Source: Fictibacillus macauensis ZFHKF-1 (GTDB taxonomy: Bacteria; Bacillota; Bacilli; Bacillales; Fictibacillaceae). From it: a DNA stretch of 64,000 nt. The DNA lies in contig NZ_AKKV01000020.1 of NCBI RefSeq assembly GCF_000269865.1, forward strand, positions 248,001 through 312,000. The letters are read 5' to 3'. The first letter of the stretch is position 1, and each line of letters starts with the position of its first letter. The notes under the pieces are model-generated. The model saw only the letters and a program-made list of their open reading frames with translations, had not been told where the DNA came from and did not search any database. Shown piece after piece: positions 37,998 through 48,285 of the stretch. Made by a program: the position numbers and the translations under genes.

Positions 37998-39371
37998 ATG
38001 AACAGCACAAGTAATTTACAACAAAAAGGGGCACTTTTTTTCCGTCTCGTTCTTCCTATTTTCATTACACAAATCGGTTTGTACGCCATGAACTTTTTAG
38101 ATACGGTCATGTCTGGCCATGCTGGCGCTGCTCAACTTGCAGGTGTTGCCATTGGCACGAGCATTTGGGTGCCTGTATTTACAGGTTTAAGCGGGATTTT
38201 AACAAGCATTACCCCTCTTGTTTCACAATTAAACGGCGCCAACCAATCAACTAAAATTCCGTATGTGGTCATCCAAGGCATCTATTTAGCCATCGCCTTA
38301 GCACTTTCTGTCATTGTGCTTGGCTCATTCGTCTTAAACCCATTACTGGATGCCATGCACCTAGAACGAGCCGTCCGCGATGTTGCTCACGGTTATATTG
38401 TTGCTTTAAGTTTCGGAATGATTCCTCTGTTTATTTACAATACGTTACGCAGTTTTATTGATGCGCTCGGACGCACCCGTGTAACGATGACCATTACGTT
38501 GGTCGCACTTCCTGTTAATTTTGTCATCAATTATTTGCTCATTTTCGGAAAATGGGGCTTTCCTAAGCTCGGTGGCGTTGGATCAGGCTATGCATCGGCG
38601 ATTACGTATTGGTTTATTACACTTATTGCTCTCTATATTGTTCATAAAAAAGCACCTTTTTCAGCACTTCGTATTTTCAAGACATGGTTTCCCGTCTCTC
38701 TTCAAGCATGGAAAACACAGTTGAAAATTGGCATTCCAATCGGTTTTTCTATCTTTTTTGAAACGAGTATTTTTGCGGCAGTGACGCTATTTATGAGCGT
38801 ATACAATACGGAAACGATTGCCGCTCATCAGGCAGCACTGAATTTTGCTAGTTTTCTTTATATGTTACCTTTATCGATTTCCTTTGCAATGACCATTGCA
38901 GTAGGCTATGAAGTCGGTGCAAAACGCTTCCGTGATGCCCGTCAATACAGCCGACTCGGCATTCTTTCCGCCTTGATTTTAGCGGTTTTTTGCGCAACAG
39001 GATTGTATTTTTTCACAGATTCTATTGCGGCACTGTACTCTAACAATACGGACGTTTTATCCTTAACGAAACACTTTTTACTATACGCCATCTTTTTCCA
39101 ACTATCGGATGCCATCGCCGCCCCTATTCAAGGAGCCCTTCGTGGTTATAAAGATGTTAATGTCACGCTTGTTTTGTCCCTTATATCCTATTGGGTCATC
39201 GGCCTACCACTTGGCTATGTGCTAGCCCATTATACAGCCATCGGTCCTTATGGCTATTGGATTGGTCTCATTTCAGGTTTAGCTGCTGGAGCTTGTTTAT
39301 TATGGATGCGACTTCTCACCATTCAAAGAAAACAACATCAAGCAACCCCTGCCTACGAAAACAGCTTATAA
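37998..39371 (+). CDS. MATE-family multidrug efflux transporter
   Basis: 457 residues with twelve hydrophobic segments in two MatE halves. The first half shows MNFLDTVMSGHAGAAQLAGVAIGTSIW, typical of the NorM branch; the second begins near residue 245 (IGIPIGFSIFFETSIFAAVTLFMS). Such transporters export cationic drugs or metabolites using sodium or protons; the substrate cannot be read from sequence. ATG 37998 has AAAGGA at 8 nt. Monocistronic. Confidence 0.88.
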   Translation: MNSTSNLQQKGALFFRLVLPIFITQIGLYAMNFLDTVMSGHAGAAQLAGVAIGTSIWVPVFTGLSGILTSITPLVSQLNGANQSTKIPYVVIQGIYLAIALALSVIVLGSFVLNPLLDAMHLERAVRDVAHGYIVALSFGMIPLFIYNTLRSFIDALGRTRVTMTITLVALPVNFVINYLLIFGKWGFPKLGGVGSGYASAITYWFITLIALYIVHKKAPFSALRIFKTWFPVSLQAWKTQLKIGIPIGFSIFFETSIFAAVTLFMSVYNTETIAAHQAALNFASFLYMLPLSISFAMTIAVGYEVGAKRFRDARQYSRLGILSALILAVFCATGLYFFTDSIAALYSNNTDVLSLTKHFLLYAIFFQLSDAIAAPIQGALRGYKDVNVTLVLSLISYWVIGLPLGYVLAHYTAIGPYGYWIGLISGLAAGACLLWMRLLTIQRKQHQATPAYENSL

Positions 39372-39373
39372 GA

Positions 39374-39413
39374 AATGAAAAAGAACGAAGCAGCTGCTTC
39401 GTTCTTTTTCATT
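39374..39413. terminator. Bidirectional terminator between the MATE and VWA genes
   Basis: A perfect 40-bp palindrome (39374-39393 with 39394-39413), with A5 and T5 tracts built into the arms, between converging genes. Confidence 0.9.
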
Positions 39414-39416
39414 CCA

Positions 39417-41318
39417 TTATATTGAAAGCGCAAATAAAAGACGACGTAAGATTGGTACTAAATAGCTTACAAGCTCTGATGCGCTTGGTACAACGACTTG
39501 ATGATTGCCATAAATATTTCTCATTAATTGATTTTCTTCTTCGGTTACGTGACCGTTCGCAATATACATGCCTAGTGTTTCAATGCCCTTTTTTCTCGTT
39601 TCCATAACCGCTTCATGCGTATCACGAACGCCATGATCTTCATAATCAAACGCTGCTGGCTCTCCATCCGAAAAGACGAGTAAAAACTTTTGTTTCTCGG
39701 AACGGCGCAATAATGCTTCCGCCGCCTTTCGAATCGCATAGCCGTCACGGTTATCTTCTTGTGGCTCTAACTGTAGAATTTCAGGACCTGCCTGCGATTG
39801 TGTAGAACTCGTAAACGATAACACTTCTTGAAAATAGTTTGGTTGCTCTTCCTTCGTCGCATCGGCAGCATCTTCCCAAAAACCAATAACAGAGTGCGGC
39901 AAAGACACCGCTTTTAACGTTTCATGAAAAAGAACAATCGCTTTGTGCGTCTCTTCCATTTTATCAAACATGGAAGCCGAGCAATCCACCAATAACGTAA
40001 AGACAGCGTCGAGTTCTTTAGGTGACTCTGCTACTTTATAAAACAAACGCGGGTTTTTTTCGGTAATGAGCGTTGTTAGTTTCTTTTGACTTAAACGGCC
40101 AAAATGCAAATCCGACATTGGCGTATTCTTTTTATGCTGCAACGTTTTTAAAAAGCTTTGTTGCAAGCGGTGAACAGACGGCTGAATGTCCTTTTTGAGC
40201 TCTCGATACGTGACAACCTCTTCTAAGGAGGGGGTGACTGGCTCTCTTTCTTTAAATGTTGCATAGCGATTTAATTCACCATAGCGAAAGATCGGCTGTT
40301 CGCCTAACGCCGGTTTCCCTTGCTCATTACTTGCTGCGTCTTGTTGATCAAAATTATTGCCTTTTTTAGTTTGTGTGCCTGACTGAACGGCGCCATACGC
40401 TTGGTCGCCGCTTTCCGCTTGGCGCTCACCTTCACCGAGCAAATCAGTCGCTGTTCCTTGCTCTAAATCAAATTGTAAAAATGATTCATGAGGAGATGAC
40501 GTTTCTTCATGCCAGCTTGGCATTTCCTCTCGTACCGTCCCCTCTTCGCTCGCTTCATGTGTTGTATCATCAGGCCTCACACTTTGTAAATCGTCCTCAC
40601 GAAGAAGATCTTTCCACGTCTCATCTGTTGGTTGTGACTCATGAAAAGATAAATAAGACGTTTCCATATCTTTTACACCAGCTTGTTTCAGACGTTGAGA
40701 AATTTCTGGTAAAACGTGCACCATTTCACTCGTAGAAGAAGCCTCATGCAACTTCTGAAGAAACGGCGCTAGCTCATGGAAAAGGGGTGCTAACGTCTCT
40801 AACGAAAGCAAGCGGCGATACACTCTAGCAAATAAAAAGCAAAACAAGGCATCTAATTGACGTTTTTGAACTACATGCTGCTTAAATTGACGCTGATAAT
40901 GAGTAGCCAACGTCTTTCTTCGCACTTCAAACGCCGCCTTCATTCCTGGGCGGTTTGCTACACAAAGAGCTTCAAGGCGAATATCTTCAAAGAGTAAAAG
41001 AAGATGTTTTAAAAAATTGGCATGCTCGCTTCCTTTGATCTCATCTAACGCATTAGAAATAGCAGCCGCATCGCTATAATAATAACTACCAAATGCCCGT
41101 AAATATACATCACTCTTTAGGCCTGGGCGCGCAATTTCGTCCGCATACGGCATCCAAAACTGACTTACGTGAATGACGCCCCCTGTTCGGTTACAATAGG
41201 AATGGTAAGAAAATTCCACCTTTAGTTTTTTATCTCGAGATAGACTGCGCGCAAGATCTAATAGCTCCATTTGAAGAAAAGAATCAATTTTCGTATGAGC
41301 AAAGGTTAAAAATTTCAT
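39417..41318 (-). CDS. VWA-domain protein, partner of the MoxR ATPase (YojO/NorD-like)
   Basis: 633 residues, soluble. Residues ~430-633 form a von Willebrand A domain with MIDAS motif LVDCSASMFDK; the middle (about 230-370) is acidic and low complexity, and the N-terminal ~200 residues are helical. The layout matches CobT/NorD-like proteins that work with MoxR AAA+ ATPases to assemble or activate metal-containing complexes; the Bacillus homologue is yojO. The target is unknown, and no NO reductase gene is present. It follows the MoxR gene by 27 nt. Confidence 0.82.
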   Translation of the reverse strand: MKFLTFAHTKIDSFLQMELLDLARSLSRDKKLKVEFSYHSYCNRTGGVIHVSQFWMPYADEIARPGLKSDVYLRAFGSYYYSDAAAISNALDEIKGSEHANFLKHLLLLFEDIRLEALCVANRPGMKAAFEVRRKTLATHYQRQFKQHVVQKRQLDALFCFLFARVYRRLLSLETLAPLFHELAPFLQKLHEASSTSEMVHVLPEISQRLKQAGVKDMETSYLSFHESQPTDETWKDLLREDDLQSVRPDDTTHEASEEGTVREEMPSWHEETSSPHESFLQFDLEQGTATDLLGEGERQAESGDQAYGAVQSGTQTKKGNNFDQQDAASNEQGKPALGEQPIFRYGELNRYATFKEREPVTPSLEEVVTYRELKKDIQPSVHRLQQSFLKTLQHKKNTPMSDLHFGRLSQKKLTTLITEKNPRLFYKVAESPKELDAVFTLLVDCSASMFDKMEETHKAIVLFHETLKAVSLPHSVIGFWEDAADATKEEQPNYFQEVLSFTSSTQSQAGPEILQLEPQEDNRDGYAIRKAAEALLRRSEKQKFLLVFSDGEPAAFDYEDHGVRDTHEAVMETRKKGIETLGMYIANGHVTEEENQLMRNIYGNHQVVVPSASELVSYLVPILRRLLFALSI

Positions 41319-41345
41319 AGGATTCTCCCTTCTAACCTGCTTTTT

Positions 41346-42239
41346 TTACACAAAGAGCGTATCTGCAATATTTTTTATGAGCGCTTTTTCGCGTTCATCT
41401 TCTAATTTATCGGTAATTGCACGCAAGATTGCACGCTTTGGTGGAAGATAAAGAGAGAGATCACACGCATCCAATAACGCTCGAATAGAGGCAGCTTCTT
41501 CCGAAAGATGACCGTGTTGCGCCTGAGATACAAGGTCGCTAGAAAACTGGACAAACGTTTGGAGCATTGCTTCATCCTGTTGTTGTGATTGCTGACGCAA
41601 CATAGTCAGCAAGGCGTCGCCTTGAATATAGGGAACTTCAATAACGACAAAACGGTTTTTCAACGCCTCATTTAATGGCACCGTTCCAATGTATCCTTCG
41701 TTGATGGCCGCGATGACGTTAAATCCTTCAGCCGCTTTAATTACTTCTCCTGTAAATGGATTGGCAATCGTCCGGCGATAATCAAGCATCCCATTTAAGA
41801 TGGGTAACGTTTCCGGTTTGGACACATTAATTTCATCAATATATAAAAAATGACCTGCGAGTGCCGCTTTCGTTACAGGTCCAGGAATAAAGGTAATGTG
41901 AGATTGACCATCTTCATAAGTAATTGTTTTATGGCCAAGCAACGCTTCAGCATCTAAATCCACAGAACAGTTCACTGCATGAAGCGGCTGTCCGAAAAGC
42001 GCTGATAAATGTTCAGCAAGCTTCGTTTTCCCAGATCCCGTTGGCCCTTTTAAAAGCACATTTTTCCCCATTAATAGGGCGGTTATCGCATCATTTAAAA
42101 TCGCATGATCGTGCGCTCGGTACCCTTCACTGCCAATCATCGCTTGCTCTTCTGCACTATAGGAAGCCAAGCGTTGTTTTCGTTGTTCATCAAGACGAGC
42201 TTGTAATGAAGCTGCAAGCTCGTGAGCATAATTCTCCAT
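41346..42239 (-). CDS. MoxR-family AAA+ ATPase (YojN-like)
   Basis: 297 residues: Walker [15 protein letters not shown] (about 64-77), Walker [18 protein letters not shown], sensor-1 region [13 protein letters not shown], and a C-terminal helical lid with [10 protein letters not shown]. MoxR proteins are chaperone-like ATPases that act with VWA proteins, here the adjacent downstream gene. The Bacillus homologue is yojN. The gene diverges from fabL. Confidence 0.87.
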   Translation of the reverse strand: MENYAHELAASLQARLDEQRKQRLASYSAEEQAMIGSEGYRAHDHAILNDAITALLMGKNVLLKGPTGSGKTKLAEHLSALFGQPLHAVNCSVDLDAEALLGHKTITYEDGQSHITFIPGPVTKAALAGHFLYIDEINVSKPETLPILNGMLDYRRTIANPFTGEVIKAAEGFNVIAAINEGYIGTVPLNEALKNRFVVIEVPYIQGDALLTMLRQQSQQQDEAMLQTFVQFSSDLVSQAQHGHLSEEAASIRALLDACDLSLYLPPKRAILRAITDKLEDEREKALIKNIADTLFV

Positions 42240-42349
42240 AATATACGTTAATCACCTTTCATGTAAGCCTAAAAAATCTCTTCTATCGTATACTTTTTAA
42301 GCACGTGTTTCAAATGATTGCAGTTGAAGTCATTAGTGTCTCCCTGACA

Positions 42350-43169
<820 letters not shown>

Positions 43170-43216
43170 GAAAAGAGTAACAAAGTGGCTGGGACTTAAA
43201 CAGCCTTACCACATAC

Positions 43217-43259
43217 AAATGGCTTGATCATCGGTTTCGATTGATTAAGCCATTTTTTT
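43217..43259 (+). terminator. Intrinsic terminator after fabL
   Basis: AATGGCTTGATCA and TGATTAAGCCATT arms (one mismatch) followed by TTTTTTT. Confidence 0.85.
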
Positions 43260-43330
43260 CATGTCGCTCGTTCGTTTAAGCAGCCATTGATTGCACCAAA
43301 ATGGAGTAGGATGCAAGCTCCTCTGTATTA

Positions 43331-43393
43331 GCGCGCAGACTAGGTCCGTTCGCGCTCAGGTGCCTTCGATTCGCGCGCAGACTAGATAAATCA
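43331..43393. repeat. Dispersed repeat block, copy A (about 21-nt period)
   Basis: Three units of 20-21 nt, each beginning GCGC(G)C: GCGCGCAGACTAGGTCC, GCGCTCAGGTGCCTTCG, GCGCGCAGACTAGATAA. The units are joined by (G/A)TTC. Related to the block at 43534-43596. Confidence 0.7.
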
Positions 43394-43533
43394 CCTCCAG
43401 CGGCGGATGTAAAGGATGATCAATAGAACAAATAAAGAGATAATCTCATAAATGCGCTCAAAAATGAGAAGAAATAGTGTAAAAGCTCTTCCATAATTGT
43501 GAAAAGAGTGAAGCGCATAAGAGATTCTTAGTT

Positions 43534-43596
43534 TGTGCGCAGACCCAGACCATTCGTGCGCAGAAGCCTCCGACTCGCGCAATCTAAGTCCATCCC
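43534..43596. repeat. Dispersed repeat block, copy B (about 21-nt period)
   Basis: Units TGTGCGCAGACCCAGACC, TGTGCGCAGAAGCCTCCG, CGCGCAATCTAAGTCC, each about 21 nt, sharing GCGCAGA and the following TTC/CTC junctions with copy A in the same order. Confidence 0.65.
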
Positions 43597-43673
43597 ACCG
43601 CATGTGCCACAAAGTGTGTCCCTCCTCCTTTTTTGTCAAAAAACGTCACTTTTTCGCTTGAAAAAAGAAACAA

Positions 43674-43745
43674 TTGACCAATGAGTCAGCAAGCGTTTAT
43701 AATAATCCGGTAGCAATTATTTATTAATTAATGACCAATGAGTCA
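43674..43745 (+). promoter_or_regulatory. Promoter with duplicated TetR-type operator
   Basis: TTGACC (43674-43679), 18-bp spacer, TATAAT (43698-43703). TGACCAATGAGTCA occurs twice, at 43675-43688 (over the -35) and at 43732-43745 (just before the start codon). Each copy has TGAC/GTCA half-sites. This fits autorepression of the TetR-MFS unit. Confidence 0.78.
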
Positions 43746-43763
43746 CTATAATGTAATGGGGTG

Positions 43764-44645
43764 ATGACTACGAATGAAAGGAAACAACTGATCATAGAAG
43801 AAGCAAGTGCTTTATTTGCTAACAAAGGCTATGATGCTACGTCTATTCAAGAAATCGCAACTGCTTGCGACATTTCAAAAGGTGCCTTTTATTTGCACTT
43901 TAAATCAAAAGAGGCGCTACTTCTCTCTATTTTTCAATACAACCAAGATCATCTTCGCAAAAAAATCCGTGCCATCGAGGCGCTACACTTACCAGCTCGC
44001 GACACCTTTATCAAGCAACTTTCTATGCAGCTTTCGGAAATTATTGAACGACGTGATTTTATTATCATGCATTATCGCGAACAAACAGTGGCACTAAATG
44101 ATGAAATACGCGCACTGACAAAAGCAACCCAACGTGAAATTCAAGAATGGTATGAAAACATGCTGTTAACCATTTACGGTCAACAGTTAACACCCTATCG
44201 ATACGATCTTTCCTTACTTTTAGATGGCATTCGAAACGGCTTTATTCGATTATTACTCATTACATCGTTGCCGCTTAATACAGAAGAGATAGGTACGTAT
44301 ATCTTGCATCGAATGGATGATCTTGTTAAAGGGATTTTGCACCAAGCAGCTCCACCCCTTCTAAAGGAAGAAGCGATTCAACGATTTTTTCAGCCCTCTT
44401 CTTCTCCCGAGCCTCTAGACGCAAAGGATCTTGTTCTGCACATGAAAACAATAGTGCCTACTTTAACAGGCGAGGCATCCTTACTTAAAGAAAGTGAAAA
44501 AGCCATTCTTCATTTAGAAAGAATACTATCGCAAGAAGACGTGGACGTATACAGTGTACGGGGAGCTTTAACCATCATTCAACAACTTCAACCGCTCACA
44601 ACTTACTGCCACCAGCTAGCGCAACACTATGACATTACACTGTAA
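43764..44645 (+). CDS. TetR/AcrR-family transcriptional regulator
   Basis: 293 residues, longer than the usual ~190-220. Residues 1-55 form the TetR helix-turn-helix (ERKQLIIEEASALFANKGYDATSIQEIATACDISKGAFYLHFKSKEALL). The C-terminal ligand/dimer part has an extra ~70-residue helical segment after about residue 200. It probably represses its own operon with the MFS exporter gene 21 nt downstream, through the duplicated operator, until a toxic compound binds. GTG 43761 is an alternative start; the SD is weak (GGGGTG). Confidence 0.9.
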   Translation: MTTNERKQLIIEEASALFANKGYDATSIQEIATACDISKGAFYLHFKSKEALLLSIFQYNQDHLRKKIRAIEALHLPARDTFIKQLSMQLSEIIERRDFIIMHYREQTVALNDEIRALTKATQREIQEWYENMLLTIYGQQLTPYRYDLSLLLDGIRNGFIRLLLITSLPLNTEEIGTYILHRMDDLVKGILHQAAPPLLKEEAIQRFFQPSSSPEPLDAKDLVLHMKTIVPTLTGEASLLKESEKAILHLERILSQEDVDVYSVRGALTIIQQLQPLTTYCHQLAQHYDITL

Positions 44646-44666
44646 GTCAACAAAAGGAGAGGTCAC

Positions 44667-46259
44667 ATGAATTTATCAACACCACCAACCATTAATCGAA
44701 ATGTCGTATTAATCGGTTTAATTATCGGCATGTTTTTTAGTGCCATGGAACAAACGGTCGTCGGTACAGCCATGCCAACCATTATTGGTGAATTAAATGG
44801 TTTTTCCATTTTTGCCTGGGTTACAACCGCTTATCTGATTACGTCAACCACCATCATACCGATTGTCGGCAAGCTTTCTGACTTATATGGCAGACGATCG
44901 CTTTACTTAATAGGCACCATTATTTTTGTTATAGGTTCTGGCCTTTGCGCTACCGCCTCTTCCATGGAACAATTAATCCTATACCGAGGCATTCAAGGAC
45001 TTGGTGGCGGTATGATTATGCCATTATCACAAACCATTATTGGTGACATTTTCACTGCGGAGCAACGTGCCAAATGGCAAGGTGTTTTTGGCGCTATTTT
45101 CGGCTTAAGCTCCGTTATTGGTCCTTTTATTGGTGGCTTTCTCGTTGACACCATTAGTTGGCACTGGATTTTCTTGATCAATGTGCCATTTGGTCTTTTG
45201 TCTGCCATCTTAATTTTCGTAGGCATGAAGCATGAAAGCATTCGTCCAAAAGAAGATGTGTCCATTGATTATTTGGGGATTGCCACACTTATTCCTGCCG
45301 TTGTGTTGCTGCTGCTTGGCTTAACATTTGGTGGCGATCGATTTGCATGGCTCTCAACGAATAGCTTTCTTATTTTCGGGGGGTCATTGTTACTATTAAT
45401 TGTTTTTGTTTTAATTGAACGAAAAGCAAAAGAGCCTGTCTTAGATTTATCGCTTTTTAAAAACCGCGTGTTTGCCACTACAAATGCACTTGGGTTTTTA
45501 TTAGGTCTAGGTATGTTCGGAGCCATTATGTTCGTTCCGATGTTTATGCAAGGTATTCTCGGGGTGACACCAACAAGAGCTGGTTCTACAATGACACCGA
45601 TGATGATTTCACTCATTCTTGCGAGCATTGTTGGCGGGAGATTGCTGCTAAAAGTAACCTACCGTACCGTATTAACGAGCGGTATGATCATTACGAGTAT
45701 CGGCTTTTATTTAATGAGTACGATGGGAACACAATCAAATGAAATGACCGCTTATTTCTATATGGTCATCATGGGTGTGGGTATGGGGCTTGTTATGCCT
45801 ACCTTAATGATTGCCATCCAAAATGAATTTCCTAAAACGAAGCTTGGTGCCGTCACTTCCGCTTCAACGTTTTTCCGCTCTATTGGTGGAACAATCGGTA
45901 TTACCATCCTAAATGTAGTCATGAATCACACGCTTCAACAAAAAATGACGGACGTTGCTACTCAAGAAACAACGCCGATGTTAAAAGCTATGTTTATGAA
46001 ACTCAGCGAAAAAACAGATGCTCTCTTTAGCTTATTGATTCATCCAGAACTACTAAAGTTACCAACGACATTAAAAACAACCGTCATTCACAGCATTCAG
46101 ACGATTTGGAGTGACTCATTTACGACTGTCTTTTTAACAGGCTTGATTTTTATTGGCATTGGTATTTTTGTAGCCTTATCCGTTGGATCTGGTAGAATTG
46201 CCTCAACAAAAAACGTCGCAACGACGGATGATCCTTCCGTGCAACCGCTGAAATCGTAA
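44667..46259 (+). CDS. DHA2-family MFS multidrug exporter (EmrB/QacA-like)
   Basis: 530 residues with fourteen predicted transmembrane segments, the DHA2 layout. Motif D1/A: MEQTVVGTAMPTI and GKLSDLYGRRSLYL; motif C: GLSSVIGPFIGGFL. A ~60-residue loop near 430-480 lies between the last helices. It exports lipophilic or cationic drugs by proton antiport. It is co-transcribed with the TetR regulator and has a strong SD (AAAGGAGAGG). Confidence 0.92.
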   Translation: MNLSTPPTINRNVVLIGLIIGMFFSAMEQTVVGTAMPTIIGELNGFSIFAWVTTAYLITSTTIIPIVGKLSDLYGRRSLYLIGTIIFVIGSGLCATASSMEQLILYRGIQGLGGGMIMPLSQTIIGDIFTAEQRAKWQGVFGAIFGLSSVIGPFIGGFLVDTISWHWIFLINVPFGLLSAILIFVGMKHESIRPKEDVSIDYLGIATLIPAVVLLLLGLTFGGDRFAWLSTNSFLIFGGSLLLLIVFVLIERKAKEPVLDLSLFKNRVFATTNALGFLLGLGMFGAIMFVPMFMQGILGVTPTRAGSTMTPMMISLILASIVGGRLLLKVTYRTVLTSGMIITSIGFYLMSTMGTQSNEMTAYFYMVIMGVGMGLVMPTLMIAIQNEFPKTKLGAVTSASTFFRSIGGTIGITILNVVMNHTLQQKMTDVATQETTPMLKAMFMKLSEKTDALFSLLIHPELLKLPTTLKTTVIHSIQTIWSDSFTTVFLTGLIFIGIGIFVALSVGSGRIASTKNVATTDDPSVQPLKS

Positions 46260-46265
46260 GAAGTT

Positions 46266-46301
46266 AATCCAGAAAATCCTCGTGATTTTCTGGATTTTTT
46301 T
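46266..46301 (+). terminator. Intrinsic terminator after the MFS gene
   Basis: AATCCAGAAAATC/GATTTTCTGGATT stem, 5-nt loop, then TTTTT. Confidence 0.92.
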
Positions 46302-46393
46302 GAATAGGAATGGTGAAGTATAAAAAAAGAAAGAGGTTTGCATAAGGAAAAAGAAGGGAATTTACAAACTAACTAAAAATGGAGGTGACTTTT

Positions 46394-46897
46394 ATGCTTC
46401 AGTATAAAAGAATTCTCGTTGGTGTTGATGGCTCTCAATCCGCAAAAATTGCCTTTCAACGAGCCATTACTCTCGCAAAAGAAGGCGAAATAGAATTGTT
46501 TATTGCCCACATTTCGGAAGAACCTATGCCAACTCCAACACCGCTAGATATTGATGCTTCAATGATTCAATATGTTGGTCAACAAAATACGAATGAGCAT
46601 TTATTACAACGCTATGAAGAAGAATTGCAAACAGCAGGCATTACACAGTATCGCCTCTTAAATAACGCAGGGTCACCGAAAAATGAACTTCTTTCCTTTG
46701 CTTCTATGCATAATGTTGATTTAATCATATGTGGAGCTACTGGTATGAGTACGGTTGAGCGTTTATTCATCGGTAGCGTATCTGAATATGTCATGCGACA
46801 TGCAACGTGTGATGTCCTCATCGCTCGGACACCTGAACGAAAAACAGAAGCTACAGGCGCTAGCATTAAAAGCACGACCTATACAAGCAACATGTAA
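46394..46897 (+). CDS. Universal stress protein (UspA family)
   Basis: 167 residues, a single Usp domain with RILVGVDGSQSA at the start and the ATP-binding signature GATGMSTVERLFIGSVSEYVMRHATCDVLI at the end, so it is the nucleotide-binding type. It is a cytosolic dimer in this family; its role in stress is unspecific. ATG 46394 has GGAGGTG at 6 nt. A terminator shared with the converging hydrolase gene follows. Confidence 0.92.
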   Translation: MLQYKRILVGVDGSQSAKIAFQRAITLAKEGEIELFIAHISEEPMPTPTPLDIDASMIQYVGQQNTNEHLLQRYEEELQTAGITQYRLLNNAGSPKNELLSFASMHNVDLIICGATGMSTVERLFIGSVSEYVMRHATCDVLIARTPERKTEATGASIKSTTYTSNM

Positions 46898-46942
46898 AAA
46901 AAGCGACTGAATGTAGATTTCTTGCCTACATTCAGTCGCTTT
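46894..46942. terminator. Terminator between the usp and cortex-hydrolase genes
   Basis: Perfect 17-bp stem (46900-46916 with 46926-46942). Seven T follow on the minus strand, so it works mainly for the 46950-47525 gene but also lies behind usp. Confidence 0.9.
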
Positions 46943-46949
46943 CCTCTCT

Positions 46950-47525
46950 TTATTTTGAAAATGTATGACGACCGATCACTTTTTGCGCAGGTTTATGATC
47001 TAACCAACGATTTTGTGCCGTTTTTTTATTATAGAAAAATAAGCAACCGCCTGTATTATCTTTACCTTCAATCGCTTCTTTTGCTGCTTTAACCGCATCA
47101 TTAGAAGGTGCTTTTAACGTCCCTTCCATAACAGGTTGAAATTGACCTTTATCATAAATAACCCCTTTAATAGTGGACGGAAACGACTTGGCTTCCACAC
47201 GATTCATGACGACAGCTGCTACAGCTAGTTTCCCTGCATAGCTTTCCCCGCCAGCTTCCGACTCTACAAGAGACGCTAATAGATGCGTTTCACCATTTGC
47301 TACCTTTTTTGTATTTTGCCCTTCCACTTTCAACTGTTGCCCAGGTATAATTAAATTACTGGTTAATCCATTTTTTGCTTTTAGTGCTTGGATGGAAACA
47401 CCATATTTTTGGCTAATTTTCCATAACGATTCACCATGCTGAACAGTGTGCGCACTCGCTGTAGTTGCACCTACCATCGTTAGCCCAAGTACAAATGCTG
47501 TTGTATATAATCTAAGTTTCTTCAT
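46950..47525 (-). CDS. Secreted LysM + SleB/CwlJ-type cell wall hydrolase
   Basis: 191 residues: signal peptide (1-25, ending ASA), a LysM domain (about 26-68: HTVQHGESLWKISQKYGVSIQALKAKNGL), and a Hydrolase_2 domain (about 84-190: LLASLVESEAGGESYAGKLAVAAVVMNRV...GCLFFYNKKTAQNRW). The Glu in VESEAGGE is the likely catalytic residue. SleB/CwlJ relatives degrade spore cortex or peptidoglycan. It resembles YkvT-type single-LysM proteins rather than SleB itself, which has a different binding domain. Confidence 0.88.
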   Translation of the reverse strand: MKKLRLYTTAFVLGLTMVGATTASAHTVQHGESLWKISQKYGVSIQALKAKNGLTSNLIIPGQQLKVEGQNTKKVANGETHLLASLVESEAGGESYAGKLAVAAVVMNRVEAKSFPSTIKGVIYDKGQFQPVMEGTLKAPSNDAVKAAKEAIEGKDNTGGCLFFYNKKTAQNRWLDHKPAQKVIGRHTFSK

Positions 47526-47709
47526 AAGAACTCCTCCTCTAACCTTTTAGGTGATTCATCTACATCGGTAGCATCTGTGCTTAACTACCCTCACCGTTTA
47601 TTGTTCGGAAGAGAGGAGACCTTTTTGTCCATGTCATGTTCAAGATTCGCCTTCCACTTTATGGAATAATCAGTAAAATCCTTTGTTTACACTATTTCAG
47701 GAGGTTTTT

Positions 47710-48285
47710 ATGTCTTCTTTTCTCGAACGTGTTCATACGCACTTTTCCTTCACAACGTATCCTACTTCAGAACAACTGCGCGATGCACTACATGACCTAC
47801 AAGCCACGAAAGCTGACGTCCAACCCTTTTTACAAGCACCTGAACACTATCCATATGGAAGAAAAATGATTTATAAGACTCCCTGGCTTGAAATGCTCGT
47901 CATGCATTGGTCGAAAACAATAGACTGCGCTCCTCATGATCACGGCCAGTCTTACGGATGGGTTCAACTATTATCGGGCCAATCATCTCATACGCTTTAT
48001 CGCGTTGATCAACAAGGGCAACCGCAGGCAATTAAAGAAAAGATTGAACCAACCGGCAGTTCCTTACGCGTTACCAATCAATTGGTGCATAAAATGGGCA
48101 CAGCGGGAGAAGAACCACTGATTACCCTTCACGTGTATGCGCCACCCGTCTCGGGAATGAAAGTGTACGATCTTCCAAAATGCGCGGTTTGTATCGTCGC
48201 CGATGATTGCGGAGCATGGTGGCCAGAAGATCAGCGGCAAATTGTTCAAGAAATGCGTTACTCTTCAACTCGTATAGAGCGCTAA
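47710..48285 (+). CDS. cdo: Cysteine dioxygenase (type I, cupin)
   Basis: 191 residues with the CDO cupin: HxH iron ligands in DCAPHDHGQSYG (about H76 and H78) and the third His in TNQLVHKMGT (about H127). It oxidises cysteine to cysteine sulfinate with O2. A C-terminal extension with CAVC (about 158-161) goes beyond the usual ~160 residues and could bind a metal. ATG 47710 has a good SD (AGGAGG). Monocistronic, divergent from the hydrolase gene. A 3-mercaptopropionate dioxygenase function is possible. Confidence 0.85.
   Translation: MSSFLERVHTHFSFTTYPTSEQLRDALHDLQATKADVQPFLQAPEHYPYGRKMIYKTPWLEMLVMHWSKTIDCAPHDHGQSYGWVQLLSGQSSHTLYRVDQQGQPQAIKEKIEPTGSSLRVTNQLVHKMGTAGEEPLITLHVYAPPVSGMKVYDLPKCAVCIVADDCGAWWPEDQRQIVQEMRYSSTRIER

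Larger units (their letters stand above)
43260..43673. other. Intergenic region carrying repeat blocks, no supported gene
   Basis: About 410 bp between the fabL terminator and the TetR promoter. It holds two related GC-rich blocks (separate entries) in an AT-rich background. An open frame on the minus strand (43391-43639) lacks protein-like composition and covers half of the second block, so I do not call it. Confidence 0.5.

Noticed and set aside
43391-43639. 82-codon open frame on the minus strand
   Set aside because: No SD, unlikely composition (HEWSGSAHKLRISYALHSF) and it runs through the second repeat block, so it is probably chance.
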